64,000 bases of DNA from Holdemanella biformis DSM 3989 (GTDB taxonomy: Bacteria; Bacillota_I; Bacilli_A; Erysipelotrichales; Erysipelotrichaceae). Below are positions 14,555 to 23,220 of this stretch, piece by piece. Both the position numbers and the translations under genes were made by a program. Under the pieces are notes generated by a model that did not search any database, had not been told where the DNA came from, and was given only the letters and a program-made list of their open reading frames with translations. Numbering within the stretch: position 1 is the stretch's first letter; each line of letters begins with the position of its first letter. Where the stretch lies: the NCBI RefSeq assembly GCF_000156655.1, contig NZ_DS996841.1, positions 401,027 to 465,026 of the forward strand. Direction: 5' to 3'.

Positions 14555-15604
14555 TTAAAGTTCCATATCATGTTTCTTTGCTTTCGGTTTCTTATCCGGC
14601 TGTTCTTTTCCGGCTTTCTCCGTTTTTGCAGCCTGTGCTTCTTTTTCTTTCTGACGTTCTGTGAATCTGTCAGCTTTTTCAAAGACATGATCCTTTGTAT
14701 CAAAGTGATATACATCATTGGTAAGGCGTTCTGCGGGGGCTACCTGAGTGGCATTTACTTCTTTTACCATATCTCTTAACATTTCTGCATCCACTTGCCC
14801 GTCATCTGGAAAGACCAGCATTTGATGGATGGATGATGGCAAAATGAAGAAATCATTTCCAAGAAGTTCCCCCATGTTATCCATGAATTCCGGATAAAAG
14901 ATCACACCGGCTCCATCAATTCTTTCTGTATTCGTAACAAAAAAGAATGTCGGCATCTCACTTGATTCCTGCAATGTTTCCTGCAGCATTTCACGTTCAT
15001 CCGGTGTCAGCATGAGAATATTTTTCTGATACATTTCATCTATCAATGCACCTATACTTGATACCTCCGGGATCATGACATGCGGTGAACTTTTCATCGC
15101 ATCTTCATGAAGCTGTTCTGCCGAGATTCCATACTGTTCAAGCAGATCATTCTTGATAAACATGGAACTTAATCCATCCTGATCCTTGCCTACTGCCACA
15201 TGATAGGTAATTGCGAGGTCTTCCTTCAGCTGATGCGGCGCATTTTCGAGGACTTCCTTATTTGCTTCGGCTGATGATACACGGATAAACAGCTTGTCCT
15301 TCACGTCTTCATAATTTAAAATGGATTTCAGATCAACCTGTATCGGTGCCTCAATGACTATATCTGCAATCTTTCTGCATACAGTTTCCATTGTTACGCC
15401 AGGCTGTGCTTTATATGCTTCATACAGCTGATTAAGATTGATCGTCGGGGTAAGCATCTCACCTTCTTTTCTCACCATCAATCCCGTATAGGCACGGTTC
15501 AGTTTCTGACACTCCATCGTTGATACTTCTGCATTCTCATAATCCTTTGGTAAAAAGAGTCTGATATTGTCCTTTACTTCATTTACAAATTCATTAAAAT
15601 TCAT
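14555..15604 (-). CDS. DUF5688 family protein
   Basis: Encodes 349 residues. MNFNEFVNEVKDNIRLFLPK, TPTINLNQLYEAY and the central block with PHVMIPEVSSIGALIDEMYQ match the DUF5688 family, found widely in Lachnospiraceae conjugative elements. The last 45 residues are Lys/Glu-rich and end KAKKHDMEL, the same tail form as TnpZ of IME1 and MobQ of IME2. Function unknown; position between topB and the ArdC-like gene suggests a role during or just after transfer. Confidence 0.75.
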   Translation of the reverse strand: MNFNEFVNEVKDNIRLFLPKDYENAEVSTMECQKLNRAYTGLMVRKEGEMLTPTINLNQLYEAYKAQPGVTMETVCRKIADIVIEAPIQVDLKSILNYEDVKDKLFIRVSSAEANKEVLENAPHQLKEDLAITYHVAVGKDQDGLSSMFIKNDLLEQYGISAEQLHEDAMKSSPHVMIPEVSSIGALIDEMYQKNILMLTPDEREMLQETLQESSEMPTFFFVTNTERIDGAGVIFYPEFMDNMGELLGNDFFILPSSIHQMLVFPDDGQVDAEMLRDMVKEVNATQVAPAERLTNDVYHFDTKDHVFEKADRFTERQKEKEAQAAKTEKAGKEQPDKKPKAKKHDMEL

Positions 15605-15632
15605 TTTTCGTTTCCTCCTCTAATCTGTTTTC

Positions 15633-16319
15633 TTATTTCTTTTTGCTTTTGTTTTTTGGTTTCTTTTGTGGGAAGGATAAAGAGAAATTCACCCTTCCGG
15701 TTTCATCTGCATCCATAAGAAGATCTGCCTCAAAGTACATATTCTTCTTTTTGGAATACAAGTCTTTTACATGCACACTTCCACTTTTCAGAAGTTCTGC
15801 AGCCATCTTCTTATCCATGGCTTTTTCCATGCTCTGCAGATAGCGATTCTCTTTCCAGAGAGCAAAGTGGCAATCGTGGTTGCTGCAATAGAAGTTGGTT
15901 TTGCTTTCGTATACCAGGCTGCCACATACCGGACAGGTTCCAATGCTTTCTCTGGTCTGAAATCTTCTGGTTTCTTCTTCTGAGATTGCATCACATCCAT
16001 TCAGCATCATGGTGAGCATGTTTTTAATCCCGGTCATAAACTGTTCCGGTGCAATCTCTCCATACTCCATCAAGAGCAGCTGATTTTCCCATTCTGCAGT
16101 CATACTCGCAGATTTCAGGAAGTCTGGCAGAATCTCTACAAGAACTTTTCCATCGTCTGTCGGAAGGATCTGTTTGCCTTTTCGGGTGGCATACTGAGAA
16201 TAGATCAGTTTTTCGATGATACCGGCTCTTGTTGCCGGAGTTCCTAATCCTTTCTTTTCTGTATCTTCATCGAATTCCTTATTTCCAGCTGTTTCCATTG
16301 CCGCAAGGAGAGTATCTTC
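15633..16319 (-). pseudogene. topB: 3' fragment of ICE topoisomerase gene topB
   Basis: Codes for the last 228 or so residues of a TopB-type DNA topoisomerase III: the GLGTPATRAGIIEKLI region and a C-terminal zinc finger (CPVCGSLVYESKTNFYCSNH). It is cut from its 5' part (27099-28523) by IME1. Joining 16319 to 27097 with one GA gives codons PYS-E-DTLLAAME, a continuous frame. The fragment has no ribosome site before its first ATG, so it is probably not translated. Confidence 0.9.
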
Positions 16320-16363
16320 TGAAAGCTTTTGTCAAGGGGGTGCGTGGATATTTTTCATATTAT

Positions 16364-16561
16364 TTACGCAGATTCTCTCTCTGCTTCTGCCTGAATAATG
16401 CGTTTCAATCTGTCCTCAGCAGTCAAACCGCTACTATGATCAAAAAACACTTTGACTTTATAATTTGTTTTGCCTTGCTTAATCACAAAAACTCCATCCG
16501 GTTTGTTTTTCTCCGAATGGTTATTTTGGGTGGGTAGTGTACTGTTCACAATATTTGTCAT
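16364..16561 (-). CDS. tnpW: TnpW-like transposon-encoded protein
   Basis: Encodes 65 residues. The core KQGKTNYKVKVFFDHSSGL and the end RLKRIIQAEAE match the short TnpW family of Tn4451 relatives. It is the outermost gene at the left end of IME1, as expected. AGGAGGAATATCGT precedes the ATG. Role unknown. Confidence 0.7.
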   Translation of the reverse strand: MTNIVNSTLPTQNNHSEKNKPDGVFVIKQGKTNYKVKVFFDHSSGLTAEDRLKRIIQAEAERESA

Positions 16562-16589
16562 ACGATATTCCTCCTAATTAAATGAAAAA

Positions 16590-16810
16590 AGCCCGACAAG
16601 GAAAGGTCTGACAACGAAGTTCCGACAACGGACATCAAAAAACCTTTTTTCTTTATCGGGCGATACTATCTTTTTACTATTTCCTTTTTCTTTATAATAT
16701 TGGTTGTCATGGTTGTCAGAGAGGGAAAAGTGCCGCAATATCAAGGCTTTCGGGATTTTTGCCCGACAACCAGACCGACAACCGGCTCGACAACCGAAGC
16801 GACAACGGGC
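16590..16810. repeat. Iteron-like CGACAAC repeats downstream of the VapE gene
   Basis: CGACAAC or TGACAAC occurs at about 16608, 16623, 16763, 16775, 16788 and 16800, and its inverse GTTGTC at about 16705 and 16714; related GTTGTC copies lie inside the vapE 3' end near 16893. The four copies at 16763-16806 are 12-13 bases apart. The region also has a long pairing of GCCCGA with TCGGGC (16591-16662). It could be a replication origin for the VapE/primase pair or a structured terminator. Confidence 0.5.
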
Positions 16811-16812
16811 TT

Positions 16813-18189
16813 TTATTTTTGCTTCAACCATTCTTCTGGAAGTCCTAACTGTTCCATTTCCTCTGTCGGGATTTCCTGAAAACCATCCATGCTGTTGTCA
16901 GGCTCGTTGTCGTTCCTGATACGCTCCCAGCCTTTTTGTCTGCGGTAAGGCTCTGGAAAATACCTAGGATTGCTGAACGCCCTCCAGCCTGTGACAGCGT
17001 TATTCATAATGTCGTTGATCTCTCGCAGTTCCCATTGTTTCGGTTCGTCATAATCATGCCCCAGTGCTTCCTTATAAAGCTGTTTGGAACAGACCATGCT
17101 GCCGGAATAGCGTTCCAAATAGTCTAAAATCTGTCCTGCCTTTGTGTCCTCCGGCATAAAGTCCTTTTGGTGGGCTTTCAGATAAGCGTTCATAGCCGGA
17201 CTGAATCTCAGACGGAAATTGCCGCTTCTGTAAATCTCCATAGCTTCTGCCCACATCTGATTGATATACTCTCTGGAAGCCTGTTCATCTGCCAAAATAT
17301 GAACCTCAGCCCTTTCAGGATAGACCATAACCGGAACGAAGCGGCGGTTGCCTGTTCTGTCAAGGGGAAGAAAGTCAAGGGTATTAGAAGAACCTCCAAA
17401 CACACATTGTCGTTTTCTGTCTGCCGGATGTGTTTCATAGGGTATCTTATAGGTTTCCTTTTGGCGGCTCAGAAAGGACTTGATTTCTTCAATGCTCTTA
17501 GCGTTGGCGGTTGCAATCATTTCCGACATTTCAATAATCCAATGCCCCTGCATTTTGCGGTACACATTTTCATCATCCAGCTTTTTCAAGTCATCAGAGA
17601 ACCAATCATCATTGACCGCAAGCAAACGGAAGAAAGAGGACTTTCCAGCTCCCTGACCGCCCACAAGACAGAGCATAACCTCAAATTTGCACCCCGGCTT
17701 AAAGGCTCGTGAGATAGCACCCAACAGAAACAACTTCAATGCTTCATAGGTGTAATCATCTGTATCAGAACCGAGAAAACGGTGCAGACAGAAGCGTATG
17801 CGTTCCGTTCCGTCCCATTGCAGGGCATTGAGAAAATCACAGACAGGGTGGTAACGGTTTTCATTAGCAATAACCGCAACTGCGTCTATGATTTTCTTCT
17901 CTACGGTCAATCCATAGTTTTCTTCAAAATATAGGAGCAGATATTTCACATCCACATCCGTCAATGTCGGGCTGTCACGATACCAACCGAGGGGCTTCAC
18001 AATGTCGATTCTTTCGGTCAGAAGATTTTTTCGGATAGCCCCTTTCAAAAGTGGATCATATTGCAGAACACGCTTATAATTTGCGGCAGTATTATAAACC
18101 TTACCTTTCTCGCTCTGCTCTAAGCTGTTTCGGATTTCTTCTACTGTGCATGGTTCTGTCTGCTGACAGTTCTGCAATTCGCTGTTCAA
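16813..18189 (-). CDS. VapE-type P-loop ATPase/helicase
   Basis: A 458-residue virulence-associated-E family protein, an SF3-like NTPase that usually pairs with a primase in satellites and plasmids. Walker A is GGQGAGKSS at residues 177-185; HWIIEMSEM is the Walker B-like segment and FGGSSNTLDFLPLDRTGNRR the conserved sensor region. The start is TTG at 18189, 10 bases after GGAGG, inside the 3' end of the CHC2 primase gene (89-base overlap). Together they probably replicate the circular form of IME1. Confidence 0.85.
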   Translation of the reverse strand: MNSELQNCQQTEPCTVEEIRNSLEQSEKGKVYNTAANYKRVLQYDPLLKGAIRKNLLTERIDIVKPLGWYRDSPTLTDVDVKYLLLYFEENYGLTVEKKIIDAVAVIANENRYHPVCDFLNALQWDGTERIRFCLHRFLGSDTDDYTYEALKLFLLGAISRAFKPGCKFEVMLCLVGGQGAGKSSFFRLLAVNDDWFSDDLKKLDDENVYRKMQGHWIIEMSEMIATANAKSIEEIKSFLSRQKETYKIPYETHPADRKRQCVFGGSSNTLDFLPLDRTGNRRFVPVMVYPERAEVHILADEQASREYINQMWAEAMEIYRSGNFRLRFSPAMNAYLKAHQKDFMPEDTKAGQILDYLERYSGSMVCSKQLYKEALGHDYDEPKQWELREINDIMNNAVTGWRAFSNPRYFPEPYRRQKGWERIRNDNEPDNSMDGFQEIPTEEMEQLGLPEEWLKQK

Positions 18190-18739
18190 GTTTTAACACC
18201 TCCTTTCTCTGTTCTGCCACAAGTGCTTTTCGTTCCTCCAATGAACCATACAGAAGAATATCAAGCAGATATTCGATATAGTTCTTCTTATGCAGTGCTT
18301 CTGCAAACAGGGGATTCCATTCCTCATCCGGCTGTTTAGGAGCGTATTTCTTTTCCCATTCTCTAAGAAGATGAAAATAATCCGTCAGCACCTTGTAGCA
18401 ATGATTTTCTCCTTTTTGATACTTCTGTTCCGGTGTCGGCTCACGAATACGAGGGCGGACACTGGGCTTTTGTCGGCTGTCATAGTTAAGACCAAAATCT
18501 TCAGCAAGTTTGACAGCAGCTTCCCTCAGCCCGATACCGAATAGCTTCGCTGTGAGATCAACAGCGTCTCCGGTTGCTCCGCAGCCAAAACAGTAATAGC
18601 GTTCATCCAGCTTCATACTGGGGGACTTATCTGAGTGAAACGGACAGCACGCCATACCTGTGCGACCCACTTTCAAGCCATAGGCTTCTGCGGCTTGTCG
18701 GGCAGTAACATTTTCTTTTACAACTTCAAATACATTCAT
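18101..18739 (-). CDS. CHC2 zinc-finger primase-like protein
   Basis: Encodes 212 residues. The DnaG-type zinc ribbon is at residues 32-53 (C32-P-F-H35 and C50-F-G-C53), and the GDAVDLTAKLFGIGLREAAV helix pair follows as in DnaG. No Toprim catalytic domain is present; the C-terminal half is a charged coiled coil. It therefore probably supplies template recognition to VapE rather than acting as a full primase. ATG at 18739 with GAAAGGAGTCAC upstream. Confidence 0.8.
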   Translation of the reverse strand: MNVFEVVKENVTARQAAEAYGLKVGRTGMACCPFHSDKSPSMKLDERYYCFGCGATGDAVDLTAKLFGIGLREAAVKLAEDFGLNYDSRQKPSVRPRIREPTPEQKYQKGENHCYKVLTDYFHLLREWEKKYAPKQPDEEWNPLFAEALHKKNYIEYLLDILLYGSLEERKALVAEQRKEVLKLEQRIAELSADRTMHSRRNPKQLRAERER

Positions 18740-18760
18740 GTGACTCCTTTCCTGAAACGA

Positions 18761-18895
18761 AAAAAGCACCTGTCATTTTCAAAACGAAAACAGCAAGTGC
18801 CTTAGAGTTCCATATTTAATTTTAGGTGCAAAAAAGCAGGAGACCTTTTCAGATTTCCTGCTTAGCAAAGCTGTGAAGATTTAATTGTGGTTGGG
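18761..18895. repeat. Direct repeat R1a of IME1
   Basis: About 130 bp, nearly the same as R1b (19491-19625) and sharing about 60 bp with R1c (20311-20375). Read on the minus strand it contains the codons M-E-L-stop and the imperfect terminator hairpin GCACTTGCTGTTTTC/GAAAATGACAGGTGC that ends the relaxase gene at R1c. R1a and R1b thus look like copied relaxase 3' ends. Confidence 0.75.
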
Positions 18896-18936
18896 TTGCC
18901 AGTTATACAAACTGGAAATTTTCTTTTTAGAATGAA

Positions 18937-19407
18937 TTATTTAATTTCTACAATAGCACCATATTTCGTATGCGGAAGATATTGTACCTTTAAATAAGTA
19001 TTTTTATCAATATACCTTGAAAATACTGTGATTTCGATTTCATCATCTTTAACTTTATCATATAGAAAAATACTTCTTCTTTCAGAAGATATATCTGCAC
19101 CACCATGAGATTGTTCAGTTACATATCCTTCTGCATAACTATACTGTTTGTTTATGATGTAAGGCATATCTAAAACAAAATCTTTCAAATATAAGATTAA
19201 AAGAATAGCTACTATAACAAGAATGGTATTAGCCAATCGAAGAAATATTATATCATTTTTTCCAGTATATTCTTTTTTTATCGCTTCTTTATCAAAAAAT
19301 ATCGAATAGATAAGTTTTCTTTTTTTAATTAGATAGATAATGCAAGCAATTAACGCTATAACAAATAATGAAACTCTTATAAACAATCTAAATATAGCAA
19401 AATCCAT
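18937..19407 (-). CDS. Cargo 1: two-pass membrane protein of the YLPHT family
   Basis: Encodes 156 residues with two membrane segments (about 8-26 and 55-73) and then a beta-rich domain with DMPYIINKQYSYAEGYVT, SSERRSIFLYDK and the ending VQYLPHTKYGAIVEIK. It is a paralogue of the protein at 22013-22459, which ends VRYLPHTEYGYVVE. The layout recalls DUF3592-like proteins; no function is established. It stands alone between repeats R1a and R1b with a conserved promoter-like element upstream (19443-19475). Confidence 0.65.
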   Translation of the reverse strand: MDFAIFRLFIRVSLFVIALIACIIYLIKKRKLIYSIFFDKEAIKKEYTGKNDIIFLRLANTILVIVAILLILYLKDFVLDMPYIINKQYSYAEGYVTEQSHGGADISSERRSIFLYDKVKDDEIEITVFSRYIDKNTYLKVQYLPHTKYGAIVEIK

Positions 19408-19442
19408 AATATCATCCCCTTAAACTTCAAGTTTGTTGCTTA

Positions 19443-19475
19443 CATTATACTTCATCAACCTAAAGAATGGAAGAT
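19443..19475 (-). promoter_or_regulatory. Conserved promoter-like element before cargo 1
   Basis: The minus strand reads CCATTCTTTAGGTTGATGAA then GTATAATG. The TATAAT is a good -10 box; the -35 is poor. Near-identical copies lie before two other cargo genes (20265-20296, 22906-22936). Confidence 0.5.
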
Positions 19476-19490
19476 TTTTTCTTGCCTCCC

Positions 19491-19625
19491 AAAGCAAAAG
19501 CACCTGTCATTTTCAAAACGAAGACAGCAAGTGTCTTAGAGTTCCACATTCTATTTTGAGTGCAAAAAAGCAGGAGAACTTTTCAGATTTCCTGCTTAGT
19601 AAAGCTGTGAAGATTTAATTGTAGT
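19491..19625. repeat. Direct repeat R1b of IME1
   Basis: Second copy of R1a. Together with the adjoining promoter-like element it forms the boundary between cargo 1 and cargo 2. Confidence 0.75.
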
Positions 19626-19680
19626 CAGTTTTTCTTATACCATCCGAAATTTATACTTTAATGTTCTCTCATAACAAAAA

Positions 19681-20190
19681 TCAATTTTGTCCTCCAACAA
19701 AAATACCGTTTGGGGGATTATCCCATATAAAATTATCCTCAGCCACTTCGCTCTCCAATGCAATTTCAATTTTATATATCCCCACATTTTGGGCATTTTC
19801 ATCATCCTCACTATACATATAAAAATTCATACAATACCTTTCCTTCTCTGTCAATATGAGATACATACCATCCAATTCCGTTTTCCTTTTACCATAGTTG
19901 CTTTCACTTGATGATGCACAATCGCCCTCAAAACTTTGGATACTGCCCTCAATATAATCGAAAAAAGCAGAGATTTCAGTGTCTAAATTCTCAATGTTCT
20001 TTTTGCTTTCTTCGGAAAATAGAGATTTGAGTTTCTCTGAATCCTGTTGCTTATATGCCTCAATAACTTGTTGACATATTTTATCCGTTTCATTTTGTTC
20101 AGAGCTAAACCAGTCATTGAAATACTTGTTAGAGCAGCCTGTTAAACCGAGTATCATAATCACACTGGAAAACAACAATACCTTTTTCAT
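19681..20190 (-). CDS. Cargo 2: DUF5104-like lipoprotein
   Basis: About 169 residues from the ATG at 20190. The signal peptide MKKVLLFSSVIMILGLTGCS ends in a lipobox (LTGC), so the mature protein is anchored outside the membrane. The remainder (ICQQVIEAYKQQDSEKLKSL, then FFDYIEGSIQSFEGD and NVGIYKIEIAL) matches my recollection of DUF5104. Extracellular lipoproteins of this size can be immunity proteins against contact toxins, but nothing here proves it. Flanked by R1b and R1c. Confidence 0.7.
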   Translation of the reverse strand: MKKVLLFSSVIMILGLTGCSNKYFNDWFSSEQNETDKICQQVIEAYKQQDSEKLKSLFSEESKKNIENLDTEISAFFDYIEGSIQSFEGDCASSSESNYGKRKTELDGMYLILTEKERYCMNFYMYSEDDENAQNVGIYKIEIALESEVAEDNFIWDNPPNGIFVGGQN

Positions 20191-20264
20191 ATAATTACAT
20201 CCTTTACTTGATAATTGCAAAATCACTTATTGGATTAAGGTCATTACAAAAAATTTCTTACTAT

Positions 20265-20375
20265 CATTATACTTCATCAACCTAAAGAATGGAAGATATT
20301 TTCCTGCTCCCTAAAGCAAAAGCACCTGTCATTTTCAAAACGAAAATAGCAAGTGCCTTAAAGTTCCATATCCTG
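20265..20375. repeat. Promoter-like element plus direct repeat R1c
   Basis: 20265-20296 repeats the cargo promoter-like element; 20311-20375 repeats R1 and contains the true 3' end of the MobV relaxase gene (M-E-L-stop, then terminator hairpin). This is probably the ancestral copy of R1. Confidence 0.7.
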
Positions 20376-21591
20376 TTTTTTGCTTTTCGCCGGAATTGTC
20401 CGGCTGACTTCACGCTCTGCCATTTCCTTCTTCTTGCGGCTCAACTGCTCTATAATGGAACCTTTGGCTTTCTTCTTGATTTGCTCCGTTCCGGCTTTTT
20501 TGACCTCCGGCTTCATCAGCGTGGTTTGAATTTTCTGAATGGTTGATTTCATAGCGTTTGTGATTCTGGCAATCACTCCATCCAATCGTTTCACTGCATA
20601 CTCAACTTCTTTCTTTGAAGCCTTACGCTCAGGGGAGAGAACCCATGCCTTAGACTGCTCCACCAGCTTAATATCCTCCTTGTGCGTTTCCAGTTTTACA
20701 GTATCAGCAACGACCTCAACCGCCTTGTCATAGGCAATATCGGCAACCTCGTCCACCAAAGCTTCCACATCTTCAATCTTCATCGTGAGTTCTTCCAATT
20801 TTTGCTCCTGTGCTGCCAGTTGCTCCTTTTGCTTGAAAAGAATATAGTCCTGTTTTTCCAGATATGTACGACCACCATATTCCGGTTCTTCTTCCAGTTG
20901 TAAGCCATGCTTTTTCGCCACATCAAACAGCAGTACTCGGCAAGCTGAATCGAAAGTCATCTTGCGGTTGTTTTTTCTTCCGACTGGCTTCTCCGGTTCC
21001 GGCAGTTCAAACCCCAGTGCTTCCAAAGCCTTTTCCTGTTGTGGGGCAATCTCCCCATATTGATTTTCACAGTCGAACACATGACGCTCGTGAATATGAG
21101 GGGTGCTTTCATCCAAGTGCAGCGCCCAATTCAGGATATGGACATGAGAGCCGAAACGCTCATTTACGATTTCCATAAATTCTGTGACGATCTCAATGAG
21201 CAATTCCGGTGGAACATGATTATCAAGCGTTCCAATCTGATAGACCGTTTCCTCTGGACAGGTCTTTTTGCTTTTGAGCAAATCTCCGGTTTCCTTATTT
21301 CTTTCAGGGTGTCGGTTCTTCACATTTCTTTCGTTCTGCCTGGTCACAAAATCACGATACCGCTGACGATAAAAAAGCTGTTCCACATCTTCAAAAGTGG
21401 CAGACAGCTCATTTTCCTTTTCGGGATTTTTGAAATTGCGGAAGCCATTGTAACAGTCCCAATAGAGATTTTGTTTGGCTCGTTCTTCGTCAATGTGTTC
21501 GCTGTTGGCAATGTCAAAACTGCGGTCATTGTGCTTCGGATTATAAACGCCATTCTTTCCGGCTCGTCCATTGTGTCTTGTTAATTTCACA
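20358..21591 (-). CDS. tnpZ: MobV/Pre family relaxase (TnpZ-like)
   Basis: About 410 residues. It mobilizes IME1 by nicking its oriT. The Mob/Pre signature H158-L-D-E-S-T-P-H165-I-H167 is present, after the N-terminal NGRAGKNGVYNPKHNDR region. The C-terminal 200 residues are coiled coil. GTG at 21591 is taken as start because AAAAGGAGGAACTCAT precedes it; the longer frame runs through the oriT-like region. The protein ends SKKQDMEL, the basic DMEL tail shared with DUF5688. Confidence 0.88.
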
Positions 21592-21677
21592 TGAGTTCCT
21601 CCTTTTCTTTTTGATTTCCCCGACAGGGGAGAAGGGCAGCGAAGCTGATTCCTTGCGGCTTTCTGCGTCAAGTAATA

Positions 21678-21712
21678 CCCAGTACTAAGTGGCGAAACGC
21701 CACTTAACTGGG
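21678..21712. other. Candidate oriT of IME1 (MobV relaxase)
   Basis: A large inverted repeat about 85 bp upstream of the MobV start: inner arms TAAGTGGCG and CGCCACTTA with an AAA loop, extended by CCCAGT/ACTGGG across a 2-base bulge. MobV origins typically consist of such a hairpin next to the nick, upstream of the relaxase gene. The surrounding stretch 21592-21875 otherwise shows no gene. Confidence 0.5.
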
Positions 21713-21875
21713 CAAGGCTGCCGCCCTTGACCTGCACAGGGATATTGCATTCCCTGTACCCATGCACAAAGGGTTGCACCCTCTGTACTCCCGCCCGAAC
21801 AAACTGACTTCACCCCGTCTCAAGCTCTGTCAGTTCCTTCGGTTTTACAAAACAGTCCACCGGACTATTTTGCAA

Positions 21876-21978
21876 AAAGAAAAACCGACGCATGATCGCT
21901 TTACGCTCAATACATCGGTTTCTTCATCTGACCTTAACGGTCATATTCAGTTGTGGCAGATTACAGGTAATCTACAAA
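21876..21978. repeat. Direct repeat R2a of IME1
   Basis: About 103 bp, matching R2b (23057-23159) with only a few changes. On the minus strand it forms the hairpin AAACCGATG/CGTCGGTTT followed by a T tract, so it likely terminates the cargo gene ending at 22013. Confidence 0.75.
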
Positions 21979-22012
21979 TTTCCCAAAACAAAATAGGATA
22001 TTTATTTTTATT

Positions 22013-22459
22013 CTATTCAACTACATACCCATATTCTGTGTGTGGTAAATACCTTACAGTTATCTTATCTCCTAAATCGCTACCGGTTCCCCAATATTTT
22101 AATGAATGTTCTTCTCCAGTTTTCTCATCTCTAATATGTATTCTTCTTTCACTATTAGAGTTTTCTCCTGACATTGCACCTTGTGTAACTTCTCCGGTAA
22201 CTTCAACTAAATTATTAGATAGTAAATAAGGTATATCCAAGCAACAAGGAACAGTTATAAATATACCGAGAATCAATAACCCAACAACTGCCATCACATT
22301 GATTATTTTTTCCCATTTTTGATATTTTATTTTTTCTTCTTCATTGACAGCCTTTCGTTTTATAAACTTCCCATTTTTCTTTCTATGCAAAACATACATA
22401 ATTAAGACTATAAATGATACTATAATCACTCCAAAAGTTCTAAACATCAATAATGCCAT
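22013..22459 (-). CDS. Cargo 3a: two-pass membrane protein of the YLPHT family
   Basis: Encodes 148 residues, a paralogue of cargo 1. Two N-terminal membrane segments (about 5-24 and 52-72) precede CCLDIPYLLSNNLVEVTGEV, SNSERRIHIRDEKTGEE and the ending ITVRYLPHTEYGYVVE. Two members of one family in separate cargo units of the same transposon suggest that the transposon collects them. AAGGAGTACAAATTT lies before the ATG at 22459. Confidence 0.65.
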   Translation of the reverse strand: MALLMFRTFGVIIVSFIVLIMYVLHRKKNGKFIKRKAVNEEEKIKYQKWEKIINVMAVVGLLILGIFITVPCCLDIPYLLSNNLVEVTGEVTQGAMSGENSNSERRIHIRDEKTGEEHSLKYWGTGSDLGDKITVRYLPHTEYGYVVE

Positions 22460-22487
22460 AAATTTGTACTCCTTTCAAAGCGACACG

Positions 22488-22868
22488 CTATTTATTAACA
22501 GCTTTATCAGCTAATCTTTTATCTCCCCATGGCGTTTTCAGCATAGGCTCATTATCAATAATTCCTGCTCTTAAAATTTCAAGGGGTTTTTCTAATTGTA
22601 AGATGTTTTTATTATCTATAATAATAGCAGTTTGAAATTCCTCAAAACTTTCAAAAACTCTGTCTTGAAATATAAAAGATATATTTTCTTTACATTCCTC
22701 TGCGTTAGCAGGTAAAACACAGGAACCCATCACATATTTTTTCTCATTATAGGAAAACTCAACAAGAGTAAACGCCATATCATTATCATAATCAGACTTG
22801 ATAATTTCCATTAGATCTTTTGCTTCAATAATGAGCGTTGGCTTTTCATTTTTCTTAAAACCAAACAT
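22488..22868 (-). CDS. Cargo 3b: small cytoplasmic protein, unknown
   Basis: About 126 residues from the ATG at 22868, 8 bases after GGAGG (MFGFKKNEKPTLIIEAKDLM). No signal or membrane segment; acidic, with alternating strands and helices and the ending TPWGDKRLADKAVNK. Family not recognised. It ends 28 bases before cargo 3a starts, so the two form one unit behind the shared promoter-like element at 22906-22936. A soluble immunity protein or antitoxin is possible but unproven. Confidence 0.6.
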   Translation of the reverse strand: MFGFKKNEKPTLIIEAKDLMEIIKSDYDNDMAFTLVEFSYNEKKYVMGSCVLPANAEECKENISFIFQDRVFESFEEFQTAIIIDNKNILQLEKPLEILRAGIIDNEPMLKTPWGDKRLADKAVNK

Positions 22869-22905
22869 GAATAACACCTCCAAGAATTAACTTTATCTTA
22901 TTTTT

Positions 22906-22936
22906 CATTATACTTCATCAACTTAACGAATGGAAG
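22906..22936 (-). promoter_or_regulatory. Conserved promoter-like element before cargo 3
   Basis: Third copy of the element at 19443-19475, with two or three base changes and the same TATAAT. Confidence 0.5.
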
Positions 22937-22970
22937 AAAAAATTTGTGTGCAGAGTTCCTGTTCAAGCCT

Positions 22971-23159
22971 TGTAACGCGCATTTATGCAAAATCCATAGT
23001 CACCGATACTTTCCTCACGGGTGATATACAGTCGGAATTCTGTCAGCTTATGAAATAAGAAAAACCGACGCATGATCGCTTTACGCTCAATACATCGGTT
23101 TCTTCACCTGACCTTAACGGTCATATTCAGTTGTGACAGATTACAAATAGTCTGCAAAT
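22971..23159. repeat. Direct repeats R3a and R2b of IME1
   Basis: R3a (22971-23031) matches R3b (23992-24052), and R2b (23057-23159) matches R2a. The order R2a, cargo 3, R3a, R2b, cargo 4, R3b shows a duplicated R2-cargo-R3 unit with different genes inside each copy. Confidence 0.75.
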
Positions 23160-23220
23160 GGATAAACAAAAACGACCAACTATGCAGCTGATTATCATTT
23201 ATGTGGAATATAAAGATTAT

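Noticed and set aside
16574..16831. Arg/Cys-rich open frame on the minus strand
   Set aside because: It is produced by the CGACAAC repeats, has no ribosome site and overlaps the vapE stop.
17167..17712. 181-codon plus-strand frame across vapE
   Set aside because: Antisense shadow of a well-supported gene, no domain and no ribosome site.
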